From positions 20,344-84,343 of the forward strand of contig JAEWMJ010000036.1 in NCBI GenBank assembly GCA_023393165.1: a DNA stretch of 64,000 bases, written 5' to 3'. The notes under the pieces are model-generated. The model was not told where the DNA came from and did no database searches. It saw nothing but the letters and a program-made list of their open reading frames with translations. The DNA comes from Bacillota bacterium. Lineage in GTDB: Bacteria > Bacillota > Clostridia > Christensenellales > Christensenellaceae. Shown in pieces: positions 52,012-61,507 of the stretch. Made by a program: the position numbers and the translations under genes. Every line of letters begins with the position of its first letter. The first letter of the stretch is position 1.

Positions 52012-53516
52012 GCTCCTTTTAATGCAGAAAACTGCGACGTTTTTTGAATGATGTTATCTTGCGTTATCTCATCTTTTGATAATTCCCCTAAAATTTGCCC
52101 CTCATGCATGACAAGTACCCTGTCGCAGACGCCGACGATTTCCGGCAGTTCGGAAGAGATCATGATTATTCCGATCCCCGCGTCGCACAGGGAACGCAGC
52201 ATGGAATGTATTTCGGATTTTGCGCCAACGTCTATGCCCCGGGTAGGCTCGTCCATAATAATGATCTTAGGTTGTGTAGCCAGCAGTTTAGCAATCAGAA
52301 CCTTTTGCTGGTTGCCGCCCGAAAGGCTGTTTACCTTTTGCATAACATCCGTAATTTTTATATTCAACTTTTTTTTATAATCCAATGCGATATCAGACGT
52401 CAACTTGTCAGAGAGTATACTATGATTGGCAATCGAATCTATGATGCAGGCCGCAACATTATCCTTGATGGACATGTTCAGGAAAAGCCCATCCTTTTTT
52501 CTGTCTTCCGTCAAATAGCAAAGTCCGTTTTTTATGGCGTCTTCATAGCTTTCTATTTTGGTTTTTATACCGTTGATATAAACCGTTCCCTCCCCAAATC
52601 CGTCTATGCCGCATATGGCCCTGCTTAATTCAGTCCTTCCGCTTCCCACCAATCCGCTCAGTCCAAGTATTTCACCTTTTTTTAATTCGAACGTAATGTT
52701 TTTAAAATCAGGATAGCGCGTAAAGCCTTTCACCCCAAGCAATATCTCTTCACTCATTACCTTGCTTTTTTCCGGATACAGGTGGCCCAGTTCCTTGCCT
52801 ACCATGGATGTTACAATCTGCTCTGGAGAAGTCTCGCTTATGGCCATGGTCTCAATTACGCTGCCGTCACGCATAACGGTTATGGTATTGCAGATTTCAA
52901 ATATCTCAGAGAGCTTATGGCTTATATATAAAACACTGATCCCTTTTTTACTGATGTCATTGATCACCCGAAAAAGCGCCTCGGCTTCCGCCTCGTTTAA
53001 ACTGGACGTCGGCTCGTCAAATATCACTACTTTACAATTCAGTGAAAGCGCTCTTGCGATCTCCACAATCTGCTGCTGCGCCACACTCAGGTCGCCCAGC
53101 TTGTCCGATGATTTGATATCAACATGGAACGGTTCTAAAATCTTTTCCGAGTTTTCATTGAGTATGGCTGTATCCACAACGCCGTTTTTTACCGGAAGCC
53201 TGCCCATAAAAATATTCTGAGCCACAGTTACATGCGGGCATAATGCCAGTTCCTGATGTACAAATCCTACTCCCAGCTTTTGCGCGTCACTGGGGCCTTT
53301 AAAATGAACTTCTTCCCCTTTCAGATAGACCTTTCCGCTGTCCGCCGGAAAAACACCTGAAATAATGTTCATTAAAGTAGATTTGCCTGCGCCGTTTTCT
53401 CCGACCACCGCATGAATCTCACCTCGCCTGACGCACATTGTCACGCCTTTCAGGGCTTGTGTTCCAGGAAAACTCTTATGAATATCTTCCACTTTCAGGA
53501 CATATTCGTTTTCCAT
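52008..53516 (-). CDS. Sugar ABC transporter ATP-binding protein, RbsA type
   Basis: A 502-residue ATPase with two ABC domains. Domain 1: Walker A GENGAGKSTLMN (near 38), a signature variant LSVAQQQIVEIARAL, Walker B VIFDEPTSSLN. Domain 2: GLVGSGRTELSRAI (near 290), signature LSGGNQQKVLIAKLL, Walker B IIMDEPTRGIDVGAK. This is the normal RbsA/XylG form. It is the first gene of the operon ATPase-permease-binding protein-GH31, divergent from the DeoR gene. ATG with AGGAGTG upstream. Confidence 0.93.
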   Translation of the reverse strand: MENEYVLKVEDIHKSFPGTQALKGVTMCVRRGEIHAVVGENGAGKSTLMNIISGVFPADSGKVYLKGEEVHFKGPSDAQKLGVGFVHQELALCPHVTVAQNIFMGRLPVKNGVVDTAILNENSEKILEPFHVDIKSSDKLGDLSVAQQQIVEIARALSLNCKVVIFDEPTSSLNEAEAEALFRVINDISKKGISVLYISHKLSEIFEICNTITVMRDGSVIETMAISETSPEQIVTSMVGKELGHLYPEKSKVMSEEILLGVKGFTRYPDFKNITFELKKGEILGLSGLVGSGRTELSRAICGIDGFGEGTVYINGIKTKIESYEDAIKNGLCYLTEDRKKDGLFLNMSIKDNVAACIIDSIANHSILSDKLTSDIALDYKKKLNIKITDVMQKVNSLSGGNQQKVLIAKLLATQPKIIIMDEPTRGIDVGAKSEIHSMLRSLCDAGIGIIMISSELPEIVGVCDRVLVMHEGQILGELSKDEITQDNIIQKTSQFSALKGA

Positions 53517-53828
53517 CTTTTACACTCCTTTAACAAAATGGCTTGCTTTCGAACTATTGCCGATAACGTATAATATTATTTCTTTATTTTGCCTTATTGA
53601 ATCTCGATTAGGTATGATCGTTTTTTTTCTTTTATTTTCTTTTTTTTAATTTTAAGACTTATTTCGTAAAATGTCAATCATATTTTTAAAGTTTTTATTG
53701 TATAATTTATACATTTTGAACAAATTCGTACATTTACACTTATTTATACTTGATTTTATTCTTTTTTTTATGTATATTTGATGTATGAATTTTTATTTTT
53801 CTGAACGAATATATAGGGGCAATAAATT
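53517..53828. promoter_or_regulatory. AT-rich divergent promoter region, importer operon and deoR gene
   Basis: This 312-base region is extremely AT-rich with long T tracts. It holds a perfect palindrome TGTATAA-T-TTATACA at 53699-53713, a plausible regulator site, and several possible -10 boxes. I cannot assign single promoters with confidence. Control by the DeoR-family protein encoded next is likely. Confidence 0.4.
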
Positions 53829-54617
53829 ATGTTTCCAGTTGAGCGTTTGACGCGAATCAGAGAAATACTTCTTGATAAAAAGCAAATCGATATTTCTTAT
53901 CTCAGCAACGCGCTCCATGTTACTGAAGTGACCATACGCCGGGATTTGGAAAAACTCGAATCGGAAGGTTTTTTAGCCCGCACGCATGGCGGCGCGGTGC
54001 TGATTGAGAACGCTGCCCGTCAGGAAAGTATTTCGCCGTTTGAACTCGAACCTCAAACAGACGCATTAATAAGAATGATCGGGACTATCGCGGGATTCTT
54101 TATAAAAGATAACGAAATTGTTTTTCTGGGTCCGGGGATATCCAACCGGTATTTTCATTTAGCTTTAAAAGACAAAAAAAACGTAACAGTAGTGACAAAC
54201 GATATCTTTACCGCAATGAATTTGGGCCTGAATGCGCCCGAAACAAAAATAATATGCCCCGGCGGAGAGCTGAATTGCGGCGATATGCAGCTATACGGCA
54301 GGATCAGCGAAATTGCGCTTCGAAACCTTAACTTTTCAATTGCCTTTATAGACGTGGACGGTATTTCTCTGGAGAGGGGATATTCCGTTTCAACGCTGGA
54401 GAAGTCCTTTCTGATCCAGGACATCATGAAAGTTTCCGAGAAAACCATCGCAATTGCCAATTCTTTAAGATTTAACCAAAACTCCTTTGTACCGCTAGGG
54501 CCCCTTGATATGTTCAAAGCAGTAATTTCTAACGAACAGACGCCCGAAGATTACAAAGAATATTTTTTTCGCAATAACATCCAGTTTTTCTGCACATTTG
54601 ACGCATATAGGGGGTAG
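53829..54617 (+). CDS. DeoR-family transcriptional regulator
   Basis: A 262-residue regulator. Residues 1-60 contain the DeoR helix-turn-helix (RLTRIREILLDKKQIDISYL, VTEVTIRRDLEKLESEG, ARTHGGAVL). The rest (about 75-250) is the sugar-phosphate-sensing DeoR C-terminal domain with FLGPGISNRYF and VVTNDIFTAMN. It faces the RbsABC-GH31 operon and precedes the second ABC ATPase gene by 5 bases. It probably represses both units and responds to a phosphorylated sugar. Confidence 0.92.
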   Translation: MFPVERLTRIREILLDKKQIDISYLSNALHVTEVTIRRDLEKLESEGFLARTHGGAVLIENAARQESISPFELEPQTDALIRMIGTIAGFFIKDNEIVFLGPGISNRYFHLALKDKKNVTVVTNDIFTAMNLGLNAPETKIICPGGELNCGDMQLYGRISEIALRNLNFSIAFIDVDGISLERGYSVSTLEKSFLIQDIMKVSEKTIAIANSLRFNQNSFVPLGPLDMFKAVISNEQTPEDYKEYFFRNNIQFFCTFDAYRG

Positions 54618-54622
54618 CATTG

Positions 54623-56128
54623 ATGCCTGAACCTATTTTGGAAATGCAATCAATATCGGTTTCGATACAAAACATATCCATCATTCACGATATTGATTTT
54701 GTTTTGCATCCGGGTGAAATACATGTTGTCCTGGGCGAAAACGGAGCGGGAAAATCTTCTCTTGTTAAGGTTCTGTGCGGAATCTACAGCTGCTATACAG
54801 GCAGAATATATATGGATGGAAAAGAAGTGCGTATCGATTCCCCGCATACAGCCAGGCAGCTTGGCATTGTTTCCATACAGCAGGACACTAACGTATTCGA
54901 AGACCTTACGGTTGCGGAAAACATGTTCGTCAACAACGTGGGGCTTCTTGCCCCTTCCTCCATCGGCATTATCAGCAAGCGCAAAATGTTTCAAACTGCA
55001 CAAAAAATACTGGACGGGCTTTCCTTCCCAATAAAAAGCTCACAAAAAATGAAGTATCTGGATCTGGCCCAAAAAAGGATGGTGGAGATTGCCAGGATTT
55101 CTATTCTGAACCCCAGGATACTGATACTTGACGAGCCGCTGGTTAGCCTGAACCGCAGCGAGGCGCAATCTTTTTTGCAGCTGATCTCTTATTTTAAAAG
55201 CAAAGGCGTTGCCATACTTTTGGTCACGCAAAAATTCAAGGAATACTATATAGAAGGCGACCGGCTTACCATTATGCGCGACGGGGCGATCGTGAGCACA
55301 GAAAAGGTGCAGTTCGGCAGAGCCGAAGTGGCCGACAGCATTGAAAAAAAGGTATGGGGTAAATACTTCCCGGAAAAATACCCCAAGCTTTCGCTGAAAC
55401 CCGGTCCGGAACTGTTTTGCATAGAAAATCTGAGCACGGAAAATACATTGGATGAAATATCTTTTTCATTAAACCAGGGAGAAATACTTGGCGTCACCGG
55501 CTTGGTCGGTTCGGGCCGCTCCCAGCTTGCGAAAGCAATTATCGGAATGCATCCTATTCAGAGCGGAACATTTTATATTGACCGTTTAAAAGCTTCCATC
55601 AATAGTCCGAAGGATGCTATTGATTATGGAATCGCCTATATTACGGAAGACCGGCACCAGGACGGACTTTTCTTAAACCTGAATGTGCTTGAAAACGTTT
55701 TTTCACTGAACCAGCCCGAAGATGCAAGTATCTTAAATGACCAAAAGTGCAAAACAAAACTTTATAAAAAATATGAGAGCAAGATAAATTTAAAACTGTT
55801 GAGCTATAATTCTCCTCTCTACTCTCTTTCAGGCGGCAACCAGCAAAAGGTGATGCTGCTGCGGTGGCTTCTTTCCTCAGCCAGGATATTTATTTTCGAC
55901 GAGCCCACACACGGAATCGATATTGCATCCAAAGTGGATATTTATAACCTTATGAACGACCTGGTGCGCAAGCATGCAGGCATCCTATTGATTAGTTCGA
56001 GCCTGGAGGAGCTTACGGGAATGTGCGACCGGATACTCGTTCTGCGCGACGGCAGGATAGTCTATGAAGCAAAAAGATCAATCCCCGGAGATTTCAACAA
56101 AATTTATCATTTTTCTACATGCAGTTAG
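54623..56128 (+). CDS. Orphan RbsA-type ABC ATPase, second copy
   Basis: A 501-residue double-ABC protein, similar in plan to the RbsA protein at 52008. Domain 1: GENGAGKSSLVKVL (near 40), Walker B ILILDEPLVSLN, but the signature is the unusual LDLAQKRMVEIAR. Domain 2: GLVGSGRSQLAKAI, SLSGGNQQKVMLLRWL, IFDEPTHGIDIASK. No permease or binding protein accompanies it. It follows deoR closely (ATG at 54623-54625, GGGGGT upstream; TTG one codon earlier is possible) and ends at a terminator. It may share the neighbouring permease under other conditions, or regulate it. Divergent enough from the first copy not to be a recent duplicate. Confidence 0.85.
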   Translation: MPEPILEMQSISVSIQNISIIHDIDFVLHPGEIHVVLGENGAGKSSLVKVLCGIYSCYTGRIYMDGKEVRIDSPHTARQLGIVSIQQDTNVFEDLTVAENMFVNNVGLLAPSSIGIISKRKMFQTAQKILDGLSFPIKSSQKMKYLDLAQKRMVEIARISILNPRILILDEPLVSLNRSEAQSFLQLISYFKSKGVAILLVTQKFKEYYIEGDRLTIMRDGAIVSTEKVQFGRAEVADSIEKKVWGKYFPEKYPKLSLKPGPELFCIENLSTENTLDEISFSLNQGEILGVTGLVGSGRSQLAKAIIGMHPIQSGTFYIDRLKASINSPKDAIDYGIAYITEDRHQDGLFLNLNVLENVFSLNQPEDASILNDQKCKTKLYKKYESKINLKLLSYNSPLYSLSGGNQQKVMLLRWLLSSARIFIFDEPTHGIDIASKVDIYNLMNDLVRKHAGILLISSSLEELTGMCDRILVLRDGRIVYEAKRSIPGDFNKIYHFSTCS

Positions 56129-56155
56129 TCCCGCATGAATTTTAATGTTAAATAA

Positions 56156-56179
56156 AAAAGACCATTTTCATGGTCTTTT
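56156..56179 (+). terminator. Terminator after the orphan ABC ATPase
   Basis: AAAAGACCAT, loop TTTC, ATGGTCTTTT: a perfect 10-base stem with T-run on the plus strand and A-run before, so it can work for both converging genes (the YhgE-like gene ends at 56203 on the other strand). Confidence 0.88.
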
Positions 56180-56202
56180 CATTTTCTTACGTCATTTGCG
56201 GT

Positions 56203-58068
56203 TTATTCTTTACCGCCGGTAAACAGCGCGGCCAGACGGTCCCAGAATGTCTCCGTTTTTTCCTGGACGGGCGCGGGTTCCGCTGCCTCCGGTTTTTCGA
56301 TCCCGCCGCACTGCAGCACGAACTGGACGAATTTAGTATCCGTGTTTTTGGATGAAGTAAAGGAAACAGGGTCAAAATCGACAGGCAGGTACTTCTCTTT
56401 CATTTTGTCTATTTCTTCCTGCATCATATCGGGCAGATCGGCCACTTCACCGCTGAGAGTATCCGTTCCGTCATGCAGCTCGCCGATGCCGTTATCCAAT
56501 TCTCCCACTCCGTCGCCGAACGAGGCAAGGCCCGAGTGGAACGCGCCGTAATTTGAGGCAAGCGTATTCACTCCGTTTAAATAATCCACCAGCCCTGAAT
56601 GAAAGCTTGAATAATTTGTGGAAAGCTGCGACAAGCCCGACGCAAGCTGGCCAATTTGCTCAAGTCCTTTTAAGCTTTCCAGTGAACCGCCGATCTGCGT
56701 CGATATGCCTTCCAATGTCGCCGCCATTTGATCGATGGACGGAACCATCGAATCGATTGTTGTTCCCACGCCGTCAAACGCCGCTTTCACACCCACATAG
56801 GTCCCTTTTACGGTTTGCGCGGCGGCGTAATTCGCCGCGAGCTGATTTAACACGGCCTGCTGTGCGGGATCTGTCACGACGGCGTATAAAGCGCTGATGT
56901 CGTCTTGTGTAACCGTTCCTGCAGGAATGCCCTGAATGGCCGAATCAAGGGCTGCGTAAGCCGGTGCAAAACCGTCTTTCAACTGGGTCAATCCGGCGGA
57001 CATCCCATCAAGTCCCTGCGCAAGCTGGTTCAGGCCGTCCGGAAGCTGGGACACCTGGCTGAGATCAATGTTATTCATGGAACCGGAATTAAAGGCGGCA
57101 GCGATATTCGATAAAGCGTCTTTGATCTGAACGGAACCGCTGATCAATTGCCCCGCGTTGCCGCTCAGCTGATCAAGGCCTGCTTTGATGCCCGCGGAAC
57201 CGTCAACCAGTTCATCCGCACCGGATTTCATTTCGTTGGCTCCGCTTGCCAGTTCGCCCACGCCGTCGTTCAGATCGGAAATCGCATCCGGCAGTTTATC
57301 CAGGTCCTCCAGTTTGTCGTCCATATCCGGCATATCCACATTCATTGAATACGGTACGCCCGCAATCTGCACGCCCGTCATGGTGAAATCGGAAACATCC
57401 GCCTTTAAACTGAAATCAGCGTCAGTTTCCGGCATGACGGTATAGGTAATGACCTTGTTTTTCCCGGCGCTGGCAGTTGTTCCATCCGGCGCGTCTATGT
57501 TTGTGCATTTTTCCGCATCCAGCGTTACGGTGATTTGCAGCATATAGTGGTCATAGAAAACAGGTTCTATGCCGGTATTTTGCCTGGTTGCGATCCGCAT
57601 CTCCATTTTGCCGCTTTTTCCCGCCATATCCCGAGGCTCTGTTTTGGCTCCGTTCAGGTAGTAGGACAGTTCAAAAATCCACGGCAAATCGGTTGACGTC
57701 ATGTTGCCCTGGTAGTAAAAGTTCTCATTGTTCATCACAAAAGAAACGGAATCGCCGTTTTGGGTCATCCCGGCGGTATCGGTCAGGTTGTTTACCGATT
57801 CGTAATCGCCGTAATCCACAACTGCGCCCCCTTCAAGCGCGTCAAAATGGTTGACGGCATACATGGAATCCACAGCGCCGCCCGCAGTCAGCCGGGCGTA
57901 AATCACCTCGTCTTTTCCTTTCAGGGACGCAGCCGGGCTGCCTGCGCCATCCGCAGCCTGCGCCTGCGCTAATCCGGCGTCTTCTTGCGCCGCTGCGGAT
58001 GTACTGAAACTGAATGAAACTGCCAATACGGCAACCATGCATATCGCAGCAATGTGCTTAAATTTCAT
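56203..58068 (-). CDS. YhgE-like secreted coiled-coil protein, partner of MMPL exporter
   Basis: A 621-residue protein with signal peptide (residues 1-27, ending in STSAAAQ), a beta-rich domain (about 55-260), and a long helical section (about 265-580) built of Leu/Gly heptad-like repeats such as ELASGANEMKSGADELVDGS and QLSGNAGQLISGSVQIKD. These resemble the X-Leu-X-X-Gly repeats of YhgE/Pip-like proteins. The C-terminus ends in a short amphipathic piece. It overlaps the MMPL exporter gene by 11 bases and would extend from the outer face of the membrane. Such pairs are common in Firmicutes; the transported substrate is not known. Confidence 0.75.
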   Translation of the reverse strand: MKFKHIAAICMVAVLAVSFSFSTSAAAQEDAGLAQAQAADGAGSPAASLKGKDEVIYARLTAGGAVDSMYAVNHFDALEGGAVVDYGDYESVNNLTDTAGMTQNGDSVSFVMNNENFYYQGNMTSTDLPWIFELSYYLNGAKTEPRDMAGKSGKMEMRIATRQNTGIEPVFYDHYMLQITVTLDAEKCTNIDAPDGTTASAGKNKVITYTVMPETDADFSLKADVSDFTMTGVQIAGVPYSMNVDMPDMDDKLEDLDKLPDAISDLNDGVGELASGANEMKSGADELVDGSAGIKAGLDQLSGNAGQLISGSVQIKDALSNIAAAFNSGSMNNIDLSQVSQLPDGLNQLAQGLDGMSAGLTQLKDGFAPAYAALDSAIQGIPAGTVTQDDISALYAVVTDPAQQAVLNQLAANYAAAQTVKGTYVGVKAAFDGVGTTIDSMVPSIDQMAATLEGISTQIGGSLESLKGLEQIGQLASGLSQLSTNYSSFHSGLVDYLNGVNTLASNYGAFHSGLASFGDGVGELDNGIGELHDGTDTLSGEVADLPDMMQEEIDKMKEKYLPVDFDPVSFTSSKNTDTKFVQFVLQCGGIEKPEAAEPAPVQEKTETFWDRLAALFTGGKE

Positions 58069-60169
58069 TTTCTGCCTCCTTATGAGAATATTCCTTATGT
58101 TTTTTGTGTTTATTTCTATCGAATATAAAATCCGCCCTGTATGTTGTCTTTGCGATCATTTTGTCAAAAATCCTGAGCATTGCGGGCAGGAATAATGCCA
58201 CCATCCCGAAGGAAAGCAGCGTCCCGCGGCCCAGCAGCAAGCCGATATCGCTGATCGAGGGATTGGACGAAGTGGCGTACAGTGTAAATCCCGCCGTCGC
58301 AAGAGTACTGGCGGATACCAGTATGGACCGAAACGTCGTGCCCAGCGATTTATGTATCGCTTCCTTATAAGGCAGCATTTTCCTGTTGTTCACATAGTTG
58401 GTCGTCAATAAAATCGCGTAATCCACCGTCGCACCCAGCTGCACCGTGCTCAAAACAAGGTAACCCATAAAATTGATAGATATGCCCATAAAATACGGAA
58501 TGGCCAGATTGATCCATATGGCGGATTCTATTGTGAGGAGCAGAATAAACGGCAGCGTAAACGATCTGAACGTGATCAGCAGAACAAAGAATATGGCGAC
58601 GATAGCGATCAGGTTGACCATGCTGTTGTCTTTTTGTATCACATTTTTCATATCATAAAGGTTGGTGCTCTGTCCCGCCGAGTAGACCGTATCCCCGTAA
58701 TAGGCCCGGGCCGTCTCCGTGATTTTCTCCACGGTGCCAAACGCTACGTCTCCTTCTTCCGGGGTATCCGTATATACGACGATACGGGCATAATGATCCG
58801 AATAGAACTGGTCCGCAACATCTTTATCCAGGAATTCCGGCGGGATCGCAGGGTCAACAGTATTCGCGTACGAAACAACGCTTTTTACATGATCAAGCCG
58901 CTCTATGTCGCTGCTTAAGGCCTGCTCTTTTGCAACGTCGCCGCGCGGCACCAGCAGCGCCATAATGGTTGACTTTCCAAATTCGTCCTGTATCGCGATT
59001 CTGGATTGCCCGCTGGGGGTGGTTTCATCCAGAATGCTGTTGCCATAAAGAAAACCGGTGTGCCCCTGCCCCAAAAATGCGGGGATGATGAACAGCGCAA
59101 CCAGTATGAGCACAGGCATAGCCAATTTGGACAGTGCGCGGTTCACGTTTCTGAAAGCGGGCATAAACGGCCTGTGCCTCGTCTTGTCTATCAGTTTGAA
59201 TGTAAGCAGCGTGAGCGCGGGCAGAAATATCATTACGGAAACGAAGCTCAAAACAATGCCCTTTGCCAGGATCAGCCCCATATCGGCCCCGATACGGAAA
59301 TCCATGAAAACCAGCGCCAAAAAACCGAACAGCGTCGTGGCCGCGCTGGCCGCAACAGTAGAAAAGGAGTCCTTCACGGCGAGGCGCATGGCTTCTGTAA
59401 CATCGGCGCATTTCTGCCGGTGGTCGGCAAAGCTATGCAGCAGAAAGATTGCGTAGTCCAGTGAGACGGCCAGCTGCAGGATAGGGCTGACCGAATTTGT
59501 CATAAAGGATATTTCACCGAAAAAGATATTCGTTCCCATGTTGACAAGTATGGAAACGCCTATCGCCGCAAGAAAGAGCACAGGCTCTATCCAGGATGTG
59601 GACGATATAATCAGGATAGCGATTATGACGGGCAAAAGGATCGCAACCGCGTTCATCACTTCCGATCCCGTCGCCAGCTGCATGGCGGCAAGCTCGGGCG
59701 CTTCGCCCGAGAGCGCGTTTCCGCTCCCGATCAGATCCCGGATGGCTTGGGACGTCTCCACCTCCCTGCCTTTTTCGATCGTAACCGTATATAATGCGTT
59801 TCCGTCTTTATAAAAGCCTTCCACAGTGCCGGCGTCCGCCATTTGGAGCGGCTGCTTGATATCCACCGCATCGTCCAGCCACAAAACTTCCGTAACGCCG
59901 TCTATGGACTTAAGCTTTTGCTTGTATTCCATGGCTTGCTGGATGGAGACGTTTTTCACCATAACGCTCGCGTTGGGCATCGCGCCTCCGAATTCTTCGT
60001 TCATGATATTAATCGCCTTGGTGGACTGGGCGTCCCGCGGCAGGTAATCGACCATATTGTAGTTTACGCTAACGAGCATTTGTAAAAATGTGCATAAGAC
60101 GGCAACCGCAATAAATATGACAAATATAAGTTTTTTGCGTCCCGTAACAAAGTTTGCGAATCTGTTCAT
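58058..60169 (-). CDS. MMPL/RND-family exporter
   Basis: A 703-residue transporter with two homologous halves, each with one leading helix, a large extracytoplasmic loop and five further helices (about 12 TM in all). First-half core: LDYAIFLLHSFADHRQK (near residue 240), then DSFSTVAASAATTLFGFLALVF. Second-half core: VQLGATVDYAILLTTNYV, then GTTFRSILVSASTLATAGF. These are MMPL family patterns. It is likely a lipid or hydrophobic compound exporter. The ATG at 60167-60169 has GGAGG upstream; a longer frame at 60247 reaches into the operator. It is the first gene of a two-gene operon with the YhgE-like protein, divergent from a TetR gene. Confidence 0.9.
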   Translation of the reverse strand: MNRFANFVTGRKKLIFVIFIAVAVLCTFLQMLVSVNYNMVDYLPRDAQSTKAINIMNEEFGGAMPNASVMVKNVSIQQAMEYKQKLKSIDGVTEVLWLDDAVDIKQPLQMADAGTVEGFYKDGNALYTVTIEKGREVETSQAIRDLIGSGNALSGEAPELAAMQLATGSEVMNAVAILLPVIIAILIISSTSWIEPVLFLAAIGVSILVNMGTNIFFGEISFMTNSVSPILQLAVSLDYAIFLLHSFADHRQKCADVTEAMRLAVKDSFSTVAASAATTLFGFLALVFMDFRIGADMGLILAKGIVLSFVSVMIFLPALTLLTFKLIDKTRHRPFMPAFRNVNRALSKLAMPVLILVALFIIPAFLGQGHTGFLYGNSILDETTPSGQSRIAIQDEFGKSTIMALLVPRGDVAKEQALSSDIERLDHVKSVVSYANTVDPAIPPEFLDKDVADQFYSDHYARIVVYTDTPEEGDVAFGTVEKITETARAYYGDTVYSAGQSTNLYDMKNVIQKDNSMVNLIAIVAIFFVLLITFRSFTLPFILLLTIESAIWINLAIPYFMGISINFMGYLVLSTVQLGATVDYAILLTTNYVNNRKMLPYKEAIHKSLGTTFRSILVSASTLATAGFTLYATSSNPSISDIGLLLGRGTLLSFGMVALFLPAMLRIFDKMIAKTTYRADFIFDRNKHKKHKEYSHKEAENEI

Positions 60170-60190
60170 AAAATCCTCCACAACAACCAG

Positions 60191-60240
60191 TTGCAATTTT
60201 ACACTTATTGCATTATAATCAACATGGTGTTGCATTACAA
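60191..60240. promoter_or_regulatory. Overlapping divergent promoters sharing one -10 region, with operator
   Basis: Plus strand: TTGCAA (60191-60196), 17 bases, TATAAT (60214-60219) for the TetR gene. Minus strand: TTGTAA (60240-60235), 17 bases, TATAAT (60217-60212) for the exporter. The two -10 boxes overlap as ATTATAAT. A perfect palindrome CAACA-TGG-TGTTG (60220-60232) fills the minus-strand spacer and lies at the plus-strand start site, so one bound repressor would block both. Confidence 0.7.
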
Positions 60241-60328
60241 CCAACAATGCTTGGAAAAGTGTTTTCTCCCCGACAGTCAGATCAAAAGTGTTGGATATCT
60301 TTAAAATTTAACAATCGGAGGACGGATT

Positions 60329-60892
60329 ATGAAGGAAGCCAAAACCGACAGGCGCGTCAAGTACACTGTCGCTATGTTAAAGGATGCTTTGGTTGAATCC
60401 CTGCTAAAAGAGCATATTTCAAAAATTTCCGTTAAATCGCTGTGCGATCTGGCGGACGTCAACCGCAGCACTTTTTACGCGCATTTCAGCGACCAGTACG
60501 ACCTGCTTCACTACATAGAACAGGAAGTGGTGGACAATGTAAAAAAGCATTTGGAAAAGCAGGACTTCAACAACAAAAGGCCCGTATCCTTTCAGATGTT
60601 AAACCGCATACTGGAGTATGTAAAAGAAAACGCCGCGCTTTTCAAAGCGTTGCTAAGCGAAAATTGCGATCCCGGCATCCAGATGGAGATCATGAATTTT
60701 GCACAAATCATTTCCATGCAGCTCAATAAAAAATATGACAAGCGGGTGCAGGAATACCTGATGGTCTTTGGTACGACGGGCTGCATCAGCCTGCTGCAAA
60801 AATGGCTGCAGGACGGCATGGTGGAATCAACCACCAAGATTTCCGAAATCATCCTGCAGGTTGTATACCACGGAACGACCAGTTTTGAATGA
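60329..60892 (+). CDS. TetR-family regulator of the MMPL exporter
   Basis: A 187-residue regulator with a TetR helix-turn-helix (YTVAMLKDALVESLLKEHIS, ADVNRSTFYAHFSDQYDLL) and a C-terminal domain of the Firmicutes TetR_C_33-like type (VMVFGTTGCISLLQKWLQDG). ATG preceded by CGGAGG. Divergent from the exporter, with overlapping promoters and a palindrome between them, so it very probably represses the exporter operon and itself. The inducer is likely an exported hydrophobic compound. Confidence 0.9.
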   Translation: MKEAKTDRRVKYTVAMLKDALVESLLKEHISKISVKSLCDLADVNRSTFYAHFSDQYDLLHYIEQEVVDNVKKHLEKQDFNNKRPVSFQMLNRILEYVKENAALFKALLSENCDPGIQMEIMNFAQIISMQLNKKYDKRVQEYLMVFGTTGCISLLQKWLQDGMVESTTKISEIILQVVYHGTTSFE

Positions 60893-60995
60893 CCGGGTTC
60901 TCAAATAAAAATACGGTCCATAAAAAGGCGAAGCCAGCTCTTCTTTAAAACCGGAGACGGAATTATATATATAAATTATAAATATTAAGACAACG

Positions 60996-61023
60996 AAAAC
61001 GCCCCGCAACCGCAGGGCGTTTT
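60996..61023. terminator. Bidirectional terminator between TetR and cheX
   Basis: AAAACGCCC / GGGCGTTTT, 9-base perfect stem around a 10-base loop. T tracts exist on both sides (short on the minus strand), so it can end both the tetR transcript and the converging cheX transcript. Confidence 0.75.
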
Positions 61024-61045
61024 AAACTTTAAAAAGGGTAAGGGA

Positions 61046-61507
61046 TTATTTCTCAAAAGCTATATTGATTTCAATTGGATTTCCATCCGCAATCATTTCG
61101 ATGCATAACGCCTGGTTTGAGCTCATTTTTACGGAAACGTTTTTACCATGCAGCAGCGTGGGAGTGGAAATATCGATTTTGATGCCCTGATTATAAAAAC
61201 AGGTTGCCGCGCTGGCCGTTAACATATTTGTTAATTCCGACAATGCGCTTTGCGACATTTCATCAAATTCCGCAACCTCCATACCCATCATCATGGTTGA
61301 CGCCAGTTTCTTTGCGATCTCGAGGTCAATGCAGTAAACTACATTCCCTTTGACCGCCCCGACAAGACCGACAATAATAATTACCCCTGTGTTTACCAGT
61401 TCCTGGCTTTTCACACTCAGTTTGCCAGTTTGTATATCACTGAATCCAAGTTGAGGCATAACGTTTGTAAAAGATTCTATAAATGGATTGATGTATTTAA
61501 CGTCCAC
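61046..61507 (-). CDS. cheX: Chemotaxis phosphatase CheX
   Basis: A 153-residue CheX/CheC-family protein. The phosphatase motif appears as ALSELTNMLTASAAT (Glu-x2-Asn near residue 90), preceded by MMGMEVAEFDEM. It would remove phosphate from CheY-P. Start is GTG (61505-61507), overlapping by one base the stop of the CheY-CheX fusion gene upstream, so the two are translationally coupled. A second CheX-like domain is in that fusion protein, giving two adjacent CheX units. Confidence 0.85.
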   Translation of the reverse strand: MDVKYINPFIESFTNVMPQLGFSDIQTGKLSVKSQELVNTGVIIIVGLVGAVKGNVVYCIDLEIAKKLASTMMMGMEVAEFDEMSQSALSELTNMLTASAATCFYNQGIKIDISTPTLLHGKNVSVKMSSNQALCIEMIADGNPIEINIAFEK

